Part shown: positions 5,769 to 6,627 of the stretch, one piece after another
How the letters are laid out: each line of letters opens with the position of its first letter
How positions within the stretch are numbered: position 1 is the first letter of the stretch
Source: an uncultured Eubacteriales bacterium
GTDB taxonomy: Bacteria; Bacillota; Clostridia; Oscillospirales; CAG-382
Reading direction: 5' to 3'
DNA: 6,627 nt
NCBI GenBank assembly: GCA_900554405.1
Contig: USHI01000077.1
Coordinates: forward strand, 1-6,627
Position numbers and translations under genes: made by a program
Notes under the pieces: model-generated
What the model was told of the DNA's origin: nothing
The model's database searches: none
What the model saw: the letters and a program-made list of their open reading frames with translations, nothing else

Positions 5769-5862
5769 AGCCGCAGCCCTGATTTGACGCGAAGGGGGAC
5801 CCCGCAAAGGTTCCCCCTTCACACAACCCCTTCCTTGCGGGGAGGAGGGTTTGCTTGCGGCT
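5769..5862. repeat. GC-rich self-complementary segment between the direct repeats
   Basis: Outer arms AGCCGCA (5769-5775) and TGCGGCT (5856-5862) pair, as do CCCT (5777-5780) and AGGG (5846-5849). Inside, 5791-5820 forms a strong hairpin (GAAGGGGGACC with GGTTCCCCCTTC, one bulge). Alternatively, 5800-5810 pairs with 5833-5842 (CCCCGCAAAGG with CCTTGCGGGG, one bulge). No ORF with a ribosome binding site is present. It looks like a small palindromic intergenic repeat or MITE-like element, or a structured RNA. The terminal TGCGGCTTTTTT could act as a plus-strand terminator. Confidence 0.6.
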
Positions 5863-5871
5863 TTTTTGCTA

Positions 5872-5901
5872 TGGAGGAGGATGCGGGGAGCGCGGGCTTT
5901 T
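5872..5901. repeat. Direct repeat copy 2 (30 nt)
   Basis: This is the second copy of the repeat at 5727-5756, offset by 145 bp with one mismatch. It too follows a T-rich tract and ends in GCGGGCTTTTTTT. The pair brackets the self-complementary segment, as expected for a small mobile or tandemly duplicated intergenic element. Confidence 0.9.
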
Positions 5902-6052
5902 TTTGCAAGGATATTATTTCCTTTTTACAATATCTGAAGGAGAAAAAGGCGATAATATAGGAAAAACACACAATTGTAAGATGAGCGCCAGCAAATAAAA
6001 TGCAATAATTGAACAAAAATAATGAAAAATGAGATTTTGATGAAAAATTCTC
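5902..6052. other. AT-rich intergenic stretch without recognised features
   Basis: Together with the repeats before it, this completes more than 300 bases without a gene. Short frames exist, including a hydrophobic 65-codon one on the minus strand from 6016, but none has a Shine-Dalgarno site or a family resemblance. Nothing else is evident. Confidence 0.6.
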
Positions 6053-6081
6053 TTGAATTCTTTGTGAGTTGATGTTAAGAT
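6053..6081 (+). promoter_or_regulatory. Extended -10 promoter of the riboswitch-controlled gene
   Basis: A -35 TTGAAT (6053-6058), a 17-nt spacer and -10 TAAGAT (6076-6081) preceded by TGT (extended -10) are seen. Transcription would start near 6088, about 28 nt before the aptamer. Confidence 0.7.
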
Positions 6082-6115
6082 AACGCTAAGGAAACAGGAA
6101 CGATTCCCATAAATT

Positions 6116-6201
6116 GAATGATCCTTGGCAAACCTGCTGAAAGGCAGGGACGCAAAGTAAAGCGTCTAAACGGGAAACCGCATGACCGGCTGACTGCATT
6201 C
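6116..6201 (+). promoter_or_regulatory. Cyclic-di-GMP class I (GEMM-I) riboswitch aptamer
   Basis: The conserved GEMM-I core is visible in order. GGCAAA (6127-6132) is followed by a 6-bp hairpin CCTGCT-GAAA-GGCAGG (6133-6148) capped by a GNRA tetraloop. The junction GACGCAAAG (6149-6157) comes next, then a second hairpin with GTC/GAC (6164-6166 with 6184-6186), an internal loop CTAAA/ATG typical of the tetraloop receptor, and CGG-GAAA-CCG (6171-6180). A closing helix may be GAATG/CATTC (6116-6120 with 6197-6201). The expected ligand is cyclic di-GMP, the second messenger controlling adhesion versus motility. A GEMM-Ib (cGAMP) variant is less likely because the GG before CAAA is retained. The identification rests on motif recall, not a covariance model. 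Confidence 0.87.
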
Positions 6202-6228
6202 TTGAGTAAAAGAACGCAGTCAGCTTTT
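6189..6228 (+). terminator. Riboswitch expression platform: intrinsic terminator
   Basis: GCTGACTGC (6189-6197) pairs with GCAGTCAGC (6216-6224). After one A/C mismatch, TTCTT pairs with AAGAA around the loop GAGTAA, and TTTTATATTT follows the stem. The 5' arm includes the bases that would close the aptamer (CATTC, 6197-6201), so aptamer closure and terminator formation exclude each other. That layout predicts an ON switch, in which ligand binding prevents termination. The direction of control is inferred. Confidence 0.8.
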
Positions 6229-6262
6229 ATATTTACAAAAATTAGAACAGAAAGGATAAATA

Positions 6263-6598
6263 ATGCATACCAAAATCAGCAGCGGAAAGGAACATCGCCG
6301 GCACCGGGCCCGCAGGGCCTCGGTGCTATTGGTGGTGCTGGCGCTGCTGTTTACCATGCTGCCAACGGGCCTTTACACGGTGGCGGATGCCGCCCCGGCG
6401 GAGGAAGAACCGGCTCTGGTTCCTGCTCCGGAGGAGGCCCTGCCCGAACCGGAAGACTCCATGACAAAAGAGGAAGAGACGGATGAGCAGCCGGCCGAAG
6501 CGCAGCCCGCTGAAGACAAGGCCCGTGCGGCGGCCGCCACGGGGGAATGCTATGCGGCACGGGGTGGCATCTGGGACCCGGTGACCACGGGCAGGTAG
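6263..6598 (+). CDS. Exported surface-protein N-terminus, frame stops after 111 codons (possible frameshift)
   Basis: The ATG at 6263 has AGAAAGGA about 7 nt upstream, just after the riboswitch terminator. The product has a strongly basic n-region (KEHRRHRARR, 9-18), a hydrophobic core (about 19-40) and a likely signal peptidase I site near ADA-A (41-44). A Pro/Glu/Ala-rich linker (45-90) is typical of the stalk before the domains of large clostridial cell-surface proteins. The sequence then reads ATGECYAARGGIWDPVTTGR and stops at TAG. The next frame continues with a TRSGKG string that recalls the LTISGxG motif at the start of BspA-like leucine-rich-repeat surface proteins. This suggests that one or more indels broke the frame, though the evidence is weak. 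The gene is distinctly more GC-rich than the AT-rich leader before it. Cyclic-di-GMP control fits an adhesin or matrix protein; the specific function is unknown. Confidence 0.7.
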   Translation: MHTKISSGKEHRRHRARRASVLLVVLALLFTMLPTGLYTVADAAPAEEEPALVPAPEEALPEPEDSMTKEEETDEQPAEAQPAEDKARAAAATGECYAARGGIWDPVTTGR

Positions 6599-6627
6599 AA
6601 CACGCAGCGGAAAAGGCTGGTGGCCCA

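Noticed and set aside
5678..5901. Integrative-element att sites at tRNA-Tyr
   Set aside because: Copies of the tRNA tail exist, but in inverted orientation, and there is no integrase or cargo in view. Integration would give direct repeats of the tail.
5727..5901. CRISPR array
   Set aside because: There are only two repeat copies with a 115-bp spacing that is itself structured. No spacer-length regularity and no cas genes.
5721..6016. Short frames on both strands in the repeat region
   Set aside because: The sequence is repetitive, lacks Shine-Dalgarno sites, and the encoded strings come from the direct repeats and hairpins.

Overview
The window looks like chromosomal DNA from a Gram-positive, low-to-moderate-GC anaerobe, most likely a Clostridia member (Oscillospiraceae/Ruminococcaceae type). 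I base this on strong GGAGG-type Shine-Dalgarno sites, consensus sigma-A promoters, the closest recalled relatives of the proteins (Bacillus-type Xpt and NupOPQ/BMP), a GEMM-I riboswitch, and a surface-protein leader typical of gut Clostridia. No taxonomic search could be run.

Region 1 (1-5264, minus strand) is one purine salvage and uptake operon. Its order of transcription is xpt (xanthine phosphoribosyltransferase), a BMP-family nucleoside-binding lipoprotein, a double-domain ABC ATPase, and two BPD_transp_2 permeases; the last permease runs off the left edge. A sigma-A-like promoter lies at 5236-5264. No purine riboswitch was found in the leader. The transporter would bring in purine nucleosides, and Xpt would convert the freed xanthine base to XMP. 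The binding-protein gene is bracketed by two intercistronic hairpins (4537-4563 and 3189-3218). The ATPase and permease genes overlap or abut.

Region 2 (5350-5738, plus strand, divergent) holds two tandem consensus promoters, tRNA-Thr(UGU), tRNA-Tyr(GUA), both with encoded CCA, and an intrinsic terminator. The terminator hairpin is unusual: it is the centre of a perfect 28-bp inverted repeat whose left arm includes the 3' end of tRNA-Tyr.

Region 3 (5739-6050) has no credible gene. It holds a pair of near-identical 30-nt direct repeats 145 bp apart, each carrying a reverse-complement copy of the tRNA-Tyr tail. They flank a GC-rich, highly self-complementary segment. AT-rich sequence follows.

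Region 4 (6053-6627, plus strand) is an extended -10 promoter, a class I cyclic-di-GMP (GEMM-I) riboswitch with an overlapping intrinsic terminator, and the start of a GC-rich gene for an exported protein. That reading frame stops after 111 codons, soon after the signal peptide and an acidic Pro/Ala/Glu linker. This suggests a frameshifted or misassembled large surface protein.
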